A stretch of 64,000 nucleotides of DNA from Hedera helix (Eukaryota > Streptophyta > Magnoliopsida > Apiales > Araliaceae): positions 6,238,231 to 6,302,230 of the forward strand of contig OX359285.1 in the NCBI GenBank assembly GCA_947179155.2, written 5' to 3'. Shown piece after piece: positions 1-12,100 of the stretch. Numbering within the stretch: position 1 is the first letter of the stretch; each line of letters begins with the position of its first letter. The notes under the pieces were generated by a model, which searched no databases, was not told the origin of the DNA, and saw nothing but the letters and a program-made list of their open reading frames with translations. Both the position numbers and the translations under genes were made by a program.

Positions 1-324
1 AAAATATAATTGTAATTTTAATTATCATAAAAAAAACATAAGAGATAAATTTTGACGCATTTCCTCTTGGTAGTCTGTTTTGTAATTTTGCATTATTGAA
101 TTAAGACCTATTTTAAATTTGATAATCGAACATGAGACATATCGGTTAAGTAAATCATTAGAGTAAGACGTTGTCGACAACTTTAACTTAAGTTGTGTTA
201 ATAGAACTCGTTAGTTTCTTAATATTAGTGTTTGAAAACTATATTTGACTGTATTTGGTGAATGTATTATTTGCATTGCATCACGATTAAACAATCTTAT
301 AGAGGAAAAAAATAACATTTTTAA

Positions 325-587
325 TACTCTATTCGTTCTAAAATTAGAGATATAATTTAATTTTTTAGGTTAAATGATGACATATTAAACTTTAAAATTG
401 ACGTGATTCATAAAAATTTAAAATAAAATAAATTTTGTGATTAATATTTTTTGTTATATATTATACAATTATAATAATTGCATCAATTAAAATTAAATAA
501 ATTTACGTCAATTTAAAATTTAATATATCGTCGTTTGAATTCAAAAATTAAATTATATATCAAATTTAATTTGAAAAGGAGGGAGTA
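325..587. mobile_element. Stowaway-like MITE
   Basis: Long imperfect terminal inverted repeats: the left end reads TACTCTATTCGTTCTAAAAT and the right end, reversed, TACTCCCTCCTTTTCAAATT. Both arms continue for about 80 bases with shared blocks such as ATATAATTTAATTTTT and AAATTGACGT. TA flanks both ends, as expected for Tc1/mariner-type (Stowaway) insertion. No coding capacity. Confidence 0.7.
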
Positions 588-1942
588 GATTAGAAAGGGC
601 ATGTAACAGTAGACTTGACAAAAATGGCCCAAACCCGCGGGCCCACCTATCCTGCCCGAAAAAAAATGGGCTACGAGCTTATATTTTTCAGCCCAAAAAA
701 AGTGAGTCAATTTGGCCAGGCCCGTGACCCAAATTTTATTTTATTTTTTTAAAAATAAATAAATACATCAATACATTAAAAAAAATTAAAAATAACTTAA
801 TTCATTAATCATTTAGATCAATTTATGAAATAAAACTTCTATTTATTTGTTCACAATACTATTATCTCCAAATATATGACTATTAAATATGAAAAAACTT
901 AAATAAGGCAAAATTTGAAATATTATTGATTATCAAATATTAATAAAAAATAATAATCAATTAATTATATATTTGCACATAGCATAATACATTACATGTA
1001 CAATCAAATATTTGTCACTATATAAATACATACATGTGTAATTTTTTTGTGGTATACAATTATTAGTTTTACATATTTAATCAAATAAATAATACTCACA
1101 ATAGTTTATAAAATTTAAATTATTTCTTAATTAAACATAAATTTTTTAATATTTTTTTATTAATAAGTACATTTTTATTAAATAAAATAAATTATATGCT
1201 ACACTCAATATTTTTATTAAATAAAACAAATTATATGCTACACTCAATAATCTAAAATCAAAACATCATATTATGTATCATAATTTATTTATTTATTTTT
1301 TAAAATAATAATCAAATAACCTGCAGATCAGCTCGACTTATCCAGACTACAAAATGCATAATTTTAATTCAAAAAACTTGAACCGTTTTATCCCAACCCG
1401 TTTATTAGATCTACGACTCTACGTAAAAGTAAAGTGTGTGACCAAAGTTTTAATCAAGAGATGCATGCATCTTGATTAATAAATTGAGGAAGCTTCAAAC
1501 TCTTGGCATGAGAGTTTGCGCCAATCTCAGTCCTTGGAATCCCAGAAGATGAGAAGGCACTTTGCCAAGAAATTTTAGACACAAAGACAATGACACTTAA
1601 AATTACAGCTCTAGATATTTGTCCTTAGCCGACCACCAATAATTTGGGATTTAAATATGTTAATTACAAAAATTTAAGAGTCAAATAAATTAAATCATCA
1701 AAGTGGTTGGGGAGGAGGGAGAGTAGAAAATAGTGCTTTACTGTGGGCTCGGTTGGGCATGCTTCCATTAATTGGATTTTTAATACAAAACTGAATTATC
1801 AATTTGCATGCATGATTAACTTGGTCATTTTCTTTCTTAATTTTTGCATTTGAATTAATCCATCTGTTTACGTTGAATTTTTACACGAATTCTAGATTTA
1901 ATTAGCTCATTTTTTATTATCACGGTACCAATAATATATTAT
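588..1942. other. AT-rich intergenic DNA, no gene seen
   Basis: No reading frame with recognisable protein similarity. A GC-rich patch near 630-730 (GGGCCCACC, GGCCAGGCCCGTG) resembles dispersed repeat debris but could not be assigned. Contains the 39-bp tandem duplication listed separately. Confidence 0.6.
1171..1248. repeat. 39-bp tandem duplication
   Basis: Two adjacent 39-base units (1171-1209 and 1210-1248) ending TTATATGCTACACTCAAT, differing at one base (AAATAAAATA versus AAATAAAACA). A simple recent local duplication. Confidence 0.85.
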
Positions 1943-2043
1943 GAGAATTGATATTTCTACAAGTTAATTTGATATTTTCACAAACGGGTCTCATTTAATC
2001 TTATGAAAATATCAAATTTTGACTTGTGAAAATATTAATTCCC
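1943..2043. mobile_element. Short MITE, GAGAATTGATATTT family, copy 1
   Basis: About 100 bases with inverted ends: GAGAATTGATATTTCTACAA on the left and, reversed, GGGAATTAATATTTTCACAA on the right. Two further copies of the same end sequence occur at 7273-7398 and 25976-26090, so this is a dispersed small family. The superfamily is not clear. Confidence 0.6.
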
Positions 2044-2509
2044 TGTATATATCACTTATGAATAATTTTGTTTAGTCAGTATAATTTTGATTTTCTAAAA
2101 TATTAAGTTATTAGTTTCGTAATTATAACCTAATAATAAAATTATAATAACAAATTTAGTAATATTATAGTATTTTATATTACTCAAGCTACTAAAATGA
2201 GAATTATTTTTTTTACAAATGAGATTTTTTTTTCCGGAACATAACAAAAAATCAACTCATACTACTTTAGATTTTAGATGGAGAAGTAAAGAGTCGTACG
2301 TAGGAGTGTACGATTCATTGTACGCCTCAAGATTAAAGAGTAGTTGATGCACATTTCATTCCTCCCAAACTTCTAGAGCTGGCTGGCGACCTATATTCTT
2401 TCTCTCTATATTTCTGCAATAAATGAAGGATGAACATTTGATTACATGTACAACCCTTCTACCTGTACAGTATTCAGTAATATATGTACACACCATGGTC
2501 CAAGCATGG

Positions 2510-2510
<1 letters not shown>

Positions 2511-2552
<42 letters not shown>
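2511..2552. repeat. (TA)n microsatellite
   Basis: Uninterrupted TA dinucleotide repeat of about 20 units. Open reading frames rich in Tyr/Ile here are artefacts of the repeat. Confidence 0.95.
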
Positions 2553-2554
<2 letters not shown>

Positions 2555-2885
2555 TACACTAGTCACCGCAAAACACATGATTGATTATAATTATTTTCTT
2601 CCTTGTTCTCTTTCTTGTAATTACTTCAAGGATATAATAATAAATTTAAAGGATAAAAGGGAAAAAATAAAATAAAATGGATAAATTTGTAAAATAACCA
2701 AACTTGCAAGGACCAAAAGGAAAAAGGATTTGTGACACAACCTCAAGGTTGGCGTCACCATCCCCCTCTCCCATTAATATATATATTCTTAATTGGTTTT
2801 AAAATTTTCATTTCTAGTATTAAAAGAAATTATGCATAAATGTGTGTGCTCAAGACAAACCTTATAATATATAGTACAATATATT

Positions 2886-3076
2886 CACTCCATTCCTTTT
2901 TAATTAAAGTTTTAAGAGAAAATATAAATTAAGATTAAAAAATGTAATTAATACATTATCTAATTGATTAAAATGAGTATAAATTAAATCTCAATATTAT
3001 GTTTCAAAATTCATTAAAAAATATGAAAGATAAACAAATTAAAATATATGATTTATTTTGGATGGAACCGAAGGAG
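2886..3076. mobile_element. Degenerate Stowaway-like MITE
   Basis: Ends CACTCCATTCC on the left and, reversed, TACTCCTTCGGTTCCATCC on the right enclose about 190 bases of AT-rich DNA. The right flank is TA; the left flank is TT, so the target duplication is imperfect. Identification rests on the ends only. Confidence 0.45.
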
Positions 3077-3169
3077 TACTAAATCATATATATTTATTCA
3101 ATATATTTGTTGCATGCTTAAATGCATGTAGGGAATTTGTGATGGCTTGAAATTAACTAGGCTATTGTT

Positions 3170-3416
3170 TTTTTTTTTTTTTTTTTTTTTTATAATGTGG
3201 AGTATCCCAACCGCAGTCGGACTAAGTCTCCTCACCCCGGGCCAGGCTTTGCGCACAGGCTCTGCCTAAGACATGGTTTCGCCCTGAAACGTGCGACCCG
3301 TGGCCCCGTTACCTGTTAAGGCATAACTATTGTTGCTAGTGGGACTCGAACCCAGGACGTCCGGGTTTACGGCTCGTCCCAGGGCTAAGCTTAAACCACT
3401 GCGCCAATAGCCGGGG
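3170..3416 (-). mobile_element. tRNA-derived SINE with 17-bp target-site duplication
   Basis: Read on the minus strand it starts in GC-rich tRNA-like sequence. It has a pol III A box (TGGCGCAGTGG, complement of 3396-3406) and a B box (GGGTTCGAGTCCC, complement of 3341-3353), and ends in an A tail seen here as the T run up to 3191. It is flanked by a perfect 17-base direct repeat, TTAACTAGGCTATTGTT, at 3153-3169 and 3417-3433, the hallmark of target-primed insertion. The tRNA-like part is not a functional tRNA gene: no acceptor stem closes around it and the body continues for another 150 bases. The identical duplication suggests a fairly young insertion. Confidence 0.88.
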
Positions 3417-3786
3417 TTAACTAGGCTATTGTTCTTCACATGTTAATTATATAAAATGAAATTAACCTTGGAAAACTAATTTTGACCTTCAAATGTTAAT
3501 TATTTGTCACTCGATTAAGCTAAACAAATAATTTGACTTGTCATGAAGTTAATCAAATAAAGAAAAAACATTAAAAATCATTAGCATAGCACTTTATAGC
3601 CGCTAAATTGTCGCATCCCCAAGTTATTGTATCCTCACCTTCAACCTTAATGTCCAAATGGTGTGCTATTTTTCAAATTTAATACTCCACTCCCCACTAT
3701 ATTTATTCATTTATTTTATTTTATTTTTTCCCAAGTTAAGAATAAAATTCATTTTATTTTCTACAATCTTCTTCACCATACAGATA

Positions 3787-3789
<3 letters not shown>

Positions 3790-3846
<57 letters not shown>
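3790..3846. repeat. (TA)n microsatellite
   Basis: TA repeat of about 28 units just upstream of the DUF761-like pseudogene. The Ile/Tyr ORFs across it are artefacts. Confidence 0.95.
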
Positions 3847-3852
<6 letters not shown>

Positions 3853-3941
3853 TAGCTCTCACTCCTAAACCAGCCAAACTCCTTCTCATCATCTCTTTCT
3901 CTTGCAAATTAAGCTGTCACGTACATTTTATTTCTCTAGAT

Positions 3942-4517
3942 ATGGAAATAGCGCCAAGTCCACCAATGAAAGCTACAAAGCTGTGGAGTCTAGTAAGAAT
4001 ATATAGTTTTCTACATGCTAAGAAAAGGCTTAACAAAGAGCAAACTAATGCTTGATCTTCATGCATCTCATGCTTAAACAAGGCAAGATTGCTAGCAAAG
4101 CTCTAACCAACCTAGCTAATGCTTCACCACCCCTACTCCTCCAACTTTAGTTGCCAGCTCAACGACATTAATTCCTCCTTCATTTCGCCACGAGCCTATG
4201 AGTTTAGCTGCAGTAACAGCCCATTAATCCCTCGTCGTAAAATCATTATCATCGTGGTCGTAACCAAAATCACCAATATAACATAAATGTGGCACGAAAA
4301 GTGTTTGATGAGAATGAAAGTGTGGAGGGGTCATGATCGATTTGCCGGGGTTTGAACTGAGTCCGACGGTCGTGAGGCAGCTGAGAGTGACGGATTCGCC
4401 CGTTTTCGGTTAAAGTCGTGGAGGAGAATACTGGTCAAGTGGACAATTAAGGCAGCTGAAGAATTTATTAAGAAGTACTTTTACAAGGAGTTAATGGAGC
4501 AACAAATTAAAATATAA
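3942..4517 (+). pseudogene. DUF761-family (VRQLRVTDSP) protein, frameshifted pseudogene
   Basis: Unknown-function plant family related to cotton-fibre/Avr9-Cf9-elicited small proteins (from memory). Pieces in family order lie in different frames. N-terminal MEIAPSPPMKATKLWSLVRI starts at 3942. Then KLMLDLHASH after a +1 shift, then LKQGKIASKALTNLAN after another, then PRAYEFSCSNSP. The C-terminal signature LSPTVVRQLRVTDSPV ends at a stop near 4411. Finally KAAEEFIKKYFYKELMEQQ, the usual C-terminal helix, ends with TAA at 4517. At least three shifts and a stop separate these blocks, so no intact product is possible. Order and spacing are otherwise normal for a single-exon member of roughly 170-190 residues. 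A TA microsatellite lies about 95 bases upstream. Family assignment is from motif memory; decay is seen directly. Confidence 0.72.
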
Positions 4518-5890
4518 TCGATGAACGGCTGGACGTGTTGACTTTCCGGCGGTGGTGATCCAATTTCGGCTAGGGTTTCATGGTTAATTTGCATTTTGTG
4601 CATACATGATCTTAATTTCCACAAAGTAAAATAAAGTTGTTACATACCATGTTTAGATCGATGGTCTGTGACGTCATAAATAGAAGTCACGTGACTTGTG
4701 CATGATCATATTTGACATCCTAACTAACGTTCACAGTCAACGTAATTGATTAAGTACTTGTGTAGTTGGCCTGCTTAATTTGATGCCAAATGCCATTTTT
4801 TTCATCTTGAGTACTTTTAGCTGTTTTAATTTAAGTATTTGTTGATAAATAAAGGATTTCTTTTTATGAGTTTTTTTAAGTGCTGATTTTCATAAAGTTT
4901 GTATCTACTTATCAAAAGGAAGCTGAAGAGGGTCTTTGTGTTTGGCCACCACCACCAGTATAGCTTTTAAATGTTTGCTTGATCGTCAAAGTTGGTGGAT
5001 TTAGAGATTTGGAGTTATTAGATACTACAATTTTTTTTTCTGAATTTTCTTGTACTTTTGTCTATGTAAGGGTCAGTTTTTCCTGCTTGTCAGTGTCTTT
5101 ACTTCATTTAATTACCTATTCCTTCCCTTTCATTTTATGACTTTTTTGAAAGTAAAATTTATTTCTTTTTAGTATTTGTTATTTTTAGACTTAAAAAAAA
5201 GTATTATTAATTTAATTTTTCATATTATTCTTACATTAAATATTAATTTTTTTCTATCTTTTTTTATAAATTTTAAAAGAATAATATTGAAATTTTATAT
5301 TCATTTTGATTAATAAGACAAAATATTAACTGTATTTCTAGATTACTTCCTGAGACTATAGGATTAAGGAACTTTAATCCATTCGAATGATTAAAAATGA
5401 ACATAGACTAACACTTTTGTTAATTAGTTCAAACTTCAAATGATTAAAAATGAACATTAACGGAGACGATACTTTATCCGAAAAAATGTCATATACAATT
5501 CATATAAAAATAAGATTACCATGATACCCTTTTTGGGTAATAATCTTTCATTTTATTTAGAACTCCTCTAACAATCAAAACCATCAATAACCACACTAGC
5601 CTGCCCTGATTACAAACATATACAAATTAAGAGCATGTGAGAGACCTGAAAGATAAGAAACACTTGATCTAATAGTTAAGATTGAAATACTGTGATCTTT
5701 AGTTTTTAGATTTAATTCTTATTTTAGTGAGTTTATTTTTTTTTTTTTTGTGAGGTTTGACTGGTTCTTGATATTGAAATAGTTAATTATGTATTTAATT
5801 ATGAAATTATATTATATTTTTCAAAAATATGTACTTTATATAAAATTATATTGCATTTTCCAAGACTTTAAAAAAAATGTATTTGTATTC
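4518..5890. other. Intergenic, no gene seen
   Basis: AT-rich sequence following the DUF761 pseudogene. No ORF with family features and no clean inverted or direct repeat structure that I could pair. Confidence 0.55.
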
Positions 5891-6149
5891 TACTCTCTCC
5901 ATTCTAAATTATTTGATTATTATTGACTTTGTAAGTTAATTTAATATATTTTCAAATTTAAATTTGAGATGATTTACTAACAAATATAAAATAATAAATC
6001 TTACAGTGAGTAATATTTTAAAAAAGTTTACAATATTTTCATTATATTGAATTAAATTTAAATACTCCACATTAAATTTGAGTTTAAAAATATCTTAAAT
6101 TAATTTTATAAAGTCAACAATGATCTTATATTTTAGAATGGAGGAAGTA
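5891..6149. mobile_element. Stowaway-like MITE with long inverted repeats
   Basis: Left arm TACTCTCTCCATTCTAAATT and right arm, reversed, TACTTCCTCCATTCTAAAAT continue to pair through ATTGACTTT and TTAATTTAA for about 55 bases. TA bounds both ends. The internal part is AT-rich and non-coding. A partly similar sequence occurs downstream of the RDR gene near 63625-63780. Confidence 0.75.
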
Positions 6150-7272
6150 TAATATACCAATATTTGATAGGTGAAGAATATTCTAAAATCTAACGTAATA
6201 ATTAAGCTAATTAGGAAAAGAAAAGAAAACGAATATATAATAAGAATTGAAGAAACTTCTATATATATTCTTCTTGACCAGAATACCGTCTTATCATTTA
6301 CTGAAAAAAACTAGCATTATGACTTGTGAGTTGTGATGGAGACAACCAAATTGAACACTCTTAATTATATATTTCCATTTAATTAATCTCAATGATTAAC
6401 AAAAAAATGGCATTTAATTTAATGTTATCTCTTGTGGATATCTTAAATATTACATAGTACTAGACTTATTAGGTTGGTCATCATATCACGAAAAATGCTC
6501 AACATGTGTTGTACGTTTTTTTCATTTAAATCAACGGGGGAACATTTTGTTTTACCTTCTTTTCCTTGAGAAAAATGATTAAATAAACGTAACAATAAAT
6601 AAAATAAGAATAAATCTATAGATACATTTATTATATATTTTTTTTTTTGATATACAAGTTCAACAGTCGTTTGGCAAAATAAAACGGAGATTGACGGCTC
6701 AACTGGTCACTAACCCTTATATGAGACTACAAGGGAAGGGTACTGAAAGTAATAGGAGGGAGAAAATTTATTTATTTGACAAAAATTATTTTTGAACTTG
6801 TATATAGAAAATAAAAGAGTAGAATAAATGTATTTATAGATTTATTCATAAGTTAACTTAATTGTTACCAGGCATAAACACATATGTTCCACTTAATTAA
6901 TTCTTGGAAAAGGGCTGTTGGTTATAGAACAGCTATAGAACTAATAGTGCTCTTTTCTTTTAAATTAATTTAAAAAAAAGAAAAGAAAAAAAAAAAGGAA
7001 GAGGAATAGTCTGTTTAAGCTTTGGGCGTTCTGGTTTTAGGCCGAAGCCCGAACCATTACTTAGTTCGAACCTACTTTACTATCTCACCCCAATGAAGCC
7101 CAAAACAAAATGATGACAATGTCTCAAGGGCTGATTGTTTGAGTTTGCCCCAAACCACTCATTATTCGAACAACCAAATTCCATAGCCATAGCAAACTTT
7201 ATACTTATTCAAATTCCTCTTACTAAACCCAATTTAAATATATTGGACTGTATGCCTTGTGTTTTTGAGTTT
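6150..7272. other. Intergenic, no gene seen
   Basis: AT-rich, with A/T homopolymers and a purine run at 6970-7005. No coding or RNA gene recognised. Confidence 0.55.
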
Positions 7273-7398
7273 GAGAATTGATATTTTGACAAGAAAAAAT
7301 AACAATTTCACAAAATCATTAATAGTAAATAGGCTTTATACTCACGTAAGAAAAAACTTGTTGAATTATCATTTTTATTTGTGAAAATATCAATTCCC
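7273..7398. mobile_element. Short MITE, GAGAATTGATATTT family, copy 2
   Basis: Left end GAGAATTGATATTTTGACAA, right end reversed GGGAATTGATATTTTCACAA, 126 bases apart. The same terminal sequence occurs at 1943-2043 and 25976-26090. Confidence 0.6.
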
Positions 7399-8093
7399 TT
7401 TAAGTTTTGGACAAATAAAAGAAAGATTTATTTATAAGGTTTGGAGGCAAAAAATAAAAACTCAAAAACTAAAAGTAGGTTAAATTTTTTGTTTTGTTTA
7501 TGTTGTTTGTGAAATTTATATTAAAAAAAAATAGAAGAATACTTTATTCTTATATTTAGATTACTTCCTTAACCTTATATTAAATTTTGTTGAGTTTGTA
7601 AGTAGGTAAATTATAAAAAAATTGCCGATATTGTTTTCGTCCAAATCCGTCTATATTTATATTAAAAAATTGACAATAAAATTAATTAAATTTTATATAA
7701 TTTTTAAAAAAATTCCATGTTAATTAAAAAAATTATTTAAAAGCTTCTAATCAAAAAATAATATTTTTATAATAAAAAATAATATTTTATACAACGGTTT
7801 TTCTCAAACTTAAAACTCATAAATAGAGAGTGTTGGTTGGCAATTTACTTACGGGCCTTAGTTTGATGTTTTGCCATTTGCCAAAGAGGCTCTTTCGTAT
7901 TTAGTTTTAACTTGGTGGGACACTGCTCCTCCTTCCTAACTAACGATTGTCTGAGACATTACAACAAACAAAGTTCATAGATTTGTCTGTTCAGTCAATA
8001 CCAAAACCGCAAAATTAAAGATTCAATTATTCCATTTCCGGTTCATTCAATTCACCAAATTTTCAGGCACATGCAGTTTAATTTGTGAATTCA
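7399..8093 (+). promoter_or_regulatory. Upstream region of the golgin gene
   Basis: The 695 bases before the golgin ATG become less AT-rich near 7850-8090, consistent with a 5' untranslated region. No certain TATA box or start site could be placed. Function is inferred only from position. Confidence 0.35.
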
Positions 8094-8689
8094 ATGGCGT
8101 ATAATTGGCTCAAGGCCGCTGAAGGTACGAGTTTTAAAACTCTCTCTATATATATATATAGGTATTTTACTTGTATATATAGATACAATTTTATGCACCG
8201 AGCCTGATCGATTTTTATTGGAGAGCGTTTGGAATCTGATCCGGGGTTTAATATTTTTAATTTCGTTTAATATTGTGCGGTTTCGGTATGATCTTGCTGT
8301 ATTGTGTTTGGGCTTATAATTTTTTTTACTAATCACCTGATGGTTAGTCTTTAGGTAAGTCTGAATAGAGAAGGTTCAATGTAGAAAAGCTCTTGCCAGG
8401 TTTATTAGCTCATTTAGCTCTCGAGTGTTTTTTAAGGAATTGGTATTGGGTTGAAGTAAATAAGTAATGTCTTTGCTTGCTCTTGGATGTTGTATTGAGT
8501 TGTTTGAATGATTACTTCGTGGGGTTTTGCTGCAAATAACAAATAATAAAATACTTATGATTTTTTGCGGGAATAAGAGGAGTAGCTTATTACATCTACT
8601 GATTAACATAAAGTCTTTTCCTTTTCCGTTCTATTTAATTTTTAATATGCTATCATGATTCGTGAAAGAACAAGAAAGAAAAATATATG

Positions 8690-9013
8690 GACTTCAATGT
8701 AGTTCTGCATTGTGACAATTGATTTTGAGGATTTGGAAGTAAGAGGGATGCCAAAATTTTGTGAAAGTGTGTTTTTCAGTTTGATGGGGAATTTGGAATG
8801 TTCATGAACTAGATTGTTTGGGGAGTTCCTTATATTTTAAGGGGTAGGATTATTCTTCTTTCTTTACCTTAAAATTTTGCTATGGGGGCCTCTAGGGGTA
8901 CTTATTTGACTGATTTATTAAAGGACTGCAGTTTTTGAAGTGCTTCTTTGGTCTTGTTTTTCTCAAGTTTGGTGAGGGTGGTTTTTATGTCCTCTCATTG
9001 TGTTATAGTTTAT
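8690..9013 (+). mobile_element. LINE 3'-end remnant in golgin intron 1
   Basis: Sequence such as FFS-LMGNLE followed by a TRLFGEFL-like stretch, then a tail around TCTTGTTTTTCTC and CTCATTGTG, parallels the better preserved LINE remnant at 21600-22401 in intron 12. It continues past the copia element at 14153 (TTTATGTATTCCTTTAATAA), so the copia element landed inside it. Assignment to L1-type LINEs is by resemblance to the zinc-binding C-terminal part of their reverse transcriptase. Confidence 0.45.
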
Positions 9014-9177
9014 TGTTGAAACCAGAATTGATGTCTTTCTCTTTTTCTCTATTACATTGATTTATATACACTAGTATATCAATCCCTAATTTACAATTAT
9101 GGTAATCCCTAAGTTACAGCAATGTAGACACACTAATTATGGAATAGATTGACTACAATTATGGGATATCTTCTACA
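9014..9177 (-). repeat. 3' LTR of the copia element
   Basis: 164 bases, the same sequence as 13989-14152. On the element strand it begins TGTAGAAGATATCCC and ends GGTTTCAACA. Confidence 0.96.
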
Positions 9178-9187
9178 CTCCCCCTCA
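9178..9187 (-). promoter_or_regulatory. Polypurine tract of the copia element
   Basis: On the minus strand the bases just before the 3' LTR read TTGAGGGGGAG, the purine tract expected to prime plus-strand DNA synthesis during reverse transcription. Confidence 0.85.
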
Positions 9188-12100
9188 AGTTGGTGTATAG
9201 ATGTCTCGCATACCCAACTTGAAACATAATGGATGAAACATCTTGCTAGTAAGACCCTTAGTCAAGATATCAGCAAGTTGATGTTCTGTTTTGACGAAAG
9301 GCAAGCAAATAAGTCCGCTAGTCAATTTTTCTTTGATGAAGTGTCTATCAATTTCAATGTGCTTCGTTCTATCGTGTTGAACGGGATCATTTGCAATACT
9401 AATGGCTGCCTTATTATCACAAAATAACTGCATAGGCCTTTTAGTTATAACACCCAAATCTTCTAGCAAGGTTCGAAGCCACATTAGTTCGCATGTACCC
9501 AAGGCAATAGCTCGATATTCAGCCTCAGCACTAGATCTTGCCACCACGGACTGTTTCTTACTGCGCCAGGTAACAAGATTACCCCCAACAAATGAACAGT
9601 AACCAGATGTAGAACGTCGATCCTCTATCGAGCCAGCCCAATCTGAGTCGGAAAAAGCTTCAACTCTCATATGACCATGTGGAGCGAAAAGTAAACCTTT
9701 TCCAGGAGCAGACTTGAGATACCTCAGAATTCTGTAAACAGTTTCCATGTGACAATGTCGAGGATCATGCATATATTGGCTCACTATTCCCACAGCATAC
9801 GATATATCAGGTTTAGTATGAGAAAGATATATCAAACGTCCTACCAAACGTTGATATCTTTCTTTATCAACCATAGGTCCTGTGCCACCTATCAGATCAC
9901 CTATCAGATGATGATTAACTTCAATAGGAGAATCAGCAGGCTTACATCCCAACATACCCGTTTCTTTTAGAAGATCAAGAACATATTTCCTTTGAGATAG
10001 AAAAATCCCACTGGAAGATCTTGCAACTTCAATACCAAGGAAATATTTCAAAGGGCCAAGATCTTTAATCTCAAACTCTTTAGCCAGACTCACTTTGAGA
10101 TTAGCTATCTCTTCTCTATTATCCCCTGTCACCACAATGTCATCAACATAGACTATAAGAATGGTTGTCTTACCTCCTGTCTGTTTGACAAATAAAGTAT
10201 GATCTGCTCGACTTTGCTTGTACCCAAATCTGATCATTGCTTTATGGAATCTACCAAACCAGGCTCTGGGAGATTGTTTCAAACCATATAGAGCTTTTTG
10301 CAGCTTACAAACCTTACCCCTGGTGGCAGATGAGGCAAAACCAGGGGGTATTTCCATGTATACTTCCTCCTCCAAATCACCATGAAGGAACGCATTTTTT
10401 ACATCCAGTTGCTGAAGATCCCAGCCGAAGTTTGCTGCACATGAGATTATAGTACGAACAGAATTCATCTTTGCCACGGGAGCAAATGTCTCCTGGTAAT
10501 CAATCCCATGAGTTTGAGTATACCCTTTTGCAACTAGTCTGGCTTTGAGTCTCTCAACTGTCCCATCTGGCTTCTGTTTGACTGTATATACCCACTTGCA
10601 CCCAACTAATTTTTTTCCATACGGGAGAGTAACTAGTTCCCATGTATCATTCTTTTTCAGGGCATTCATCTCCTCTATCATAGCCTGTTTCCAATTTTTA
10701 TCACTAATTGCTTCTTGCCACCCCTGAGGAATATATATTGAAGACAAGGAAGAAACAAAAGAGTGATAGGATGCAGATAATCTATTATAGGCTAAGAAAT
10801 TAGAAATAGGATGTTGAGTACAAGATCTAACACCTTTCCTAAGAGCAATAGGAAGGTTAGTATCATCAGAAGAACAAGTAGAAGTAGAGTTCTCACCATT
10901 AGCATTATCATCAGAAGGACTAGTAGAAATAGGGTTCTCACCATTAGCATTATCCAGACTAGGTTCTGAGCAGAGTTGGTGTAGTGGTGCAGAAATGGTA
11001 ACCTTATTCTTGCTTCTTCGAACATACGTCCTCAACTCAGGCTCATTCTGTCTAGCATATGGCTCCTGCAACTCCCCCTGTGTAGATTTATCAGAAACAA
11101 TGACAGGGACAGGAGAAGATGGTATAGTAGAACTTATAATAGGAGCCTCAGGAAGAAGCTTCTCCTCATCTATAACATCCTCCCCCTGAGGAGAAGGTGG
11201 GGTAGAATAAAAAGGTTCCGATTCCCAAAAAGTGACATCCCGAGTGACAAATATTTTGTGTGAAGGAGGATGATAACACTTATAACCTTTTTGAGTCGGA
11301 GAATACCCAATGAAAATGCACCTAAGAGCTTTAGGATCCAATTTTCCCAGAGTAGGAGATTTATTATGAACATAGCACACACAACCAAAAACACGAGGCG
11401 AAAGAGAAGGACTAGTTGTGTGCTGAAGGAAAGAAATGGGACTTTTGTTCCCAAGAATTCGAGAAGGAAGCCGGTTTATAAGAAATGCAGCAGTCAAAAC
11501 AGCATCTCCCCATAGAAATTTAGGTGTGTTCATAGTGAACATAAGAGTGCGGGCTACCTCTAGTAGGTGTCGATTTTTCCGTTCTGCCACTCCATTTTGT
11601 TCTGGAGTCTTAACACAGGAAGTTTGAAGAATAATGCCATGTTGAGAGAGATAAGATGCAAAAGCATTATTATGATTATATTCACGACCATTATCACTAT
11701 GAAGAATTTTGACTTTAGCATCAAATTGAGTTTGAATCATTTTATGAAACTCTTTGAAACAATCAAACACCTCATTTTTTGAACGAAGAAGATAAATCCA
11801 AGTGACACGTGAATGACAATCAATAAAACTAACAAACCATCTGTAACCAGAACGGGAAACAACCCGAGAGGGTCCCCACACATCAGTATGTATAACAGCA
11901 AAAGATTCAGAATGTCGACTATGAATAGCAGAATAAATAGAACGTTTGTGTTTACCCAATTCACATGGTTCACACAAAAAATGAGTTTTATTACATTTCT
12001 TAACCAAAGACGGAAATAAAGACTCTAATACGGAAAAAGAGGGATGTCCCAAACGTCGATGCCATTGATGGAGAGAAGTCAGGCTGGAGTCGGACGTAGA

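Noticed and set aside
3340..3410. A tRNA gene on the minus strand
   Set aside because: A and B boxes are present, but no closed cloverleaf; the sequence continues into a SINE body with an A tail and target duplication.
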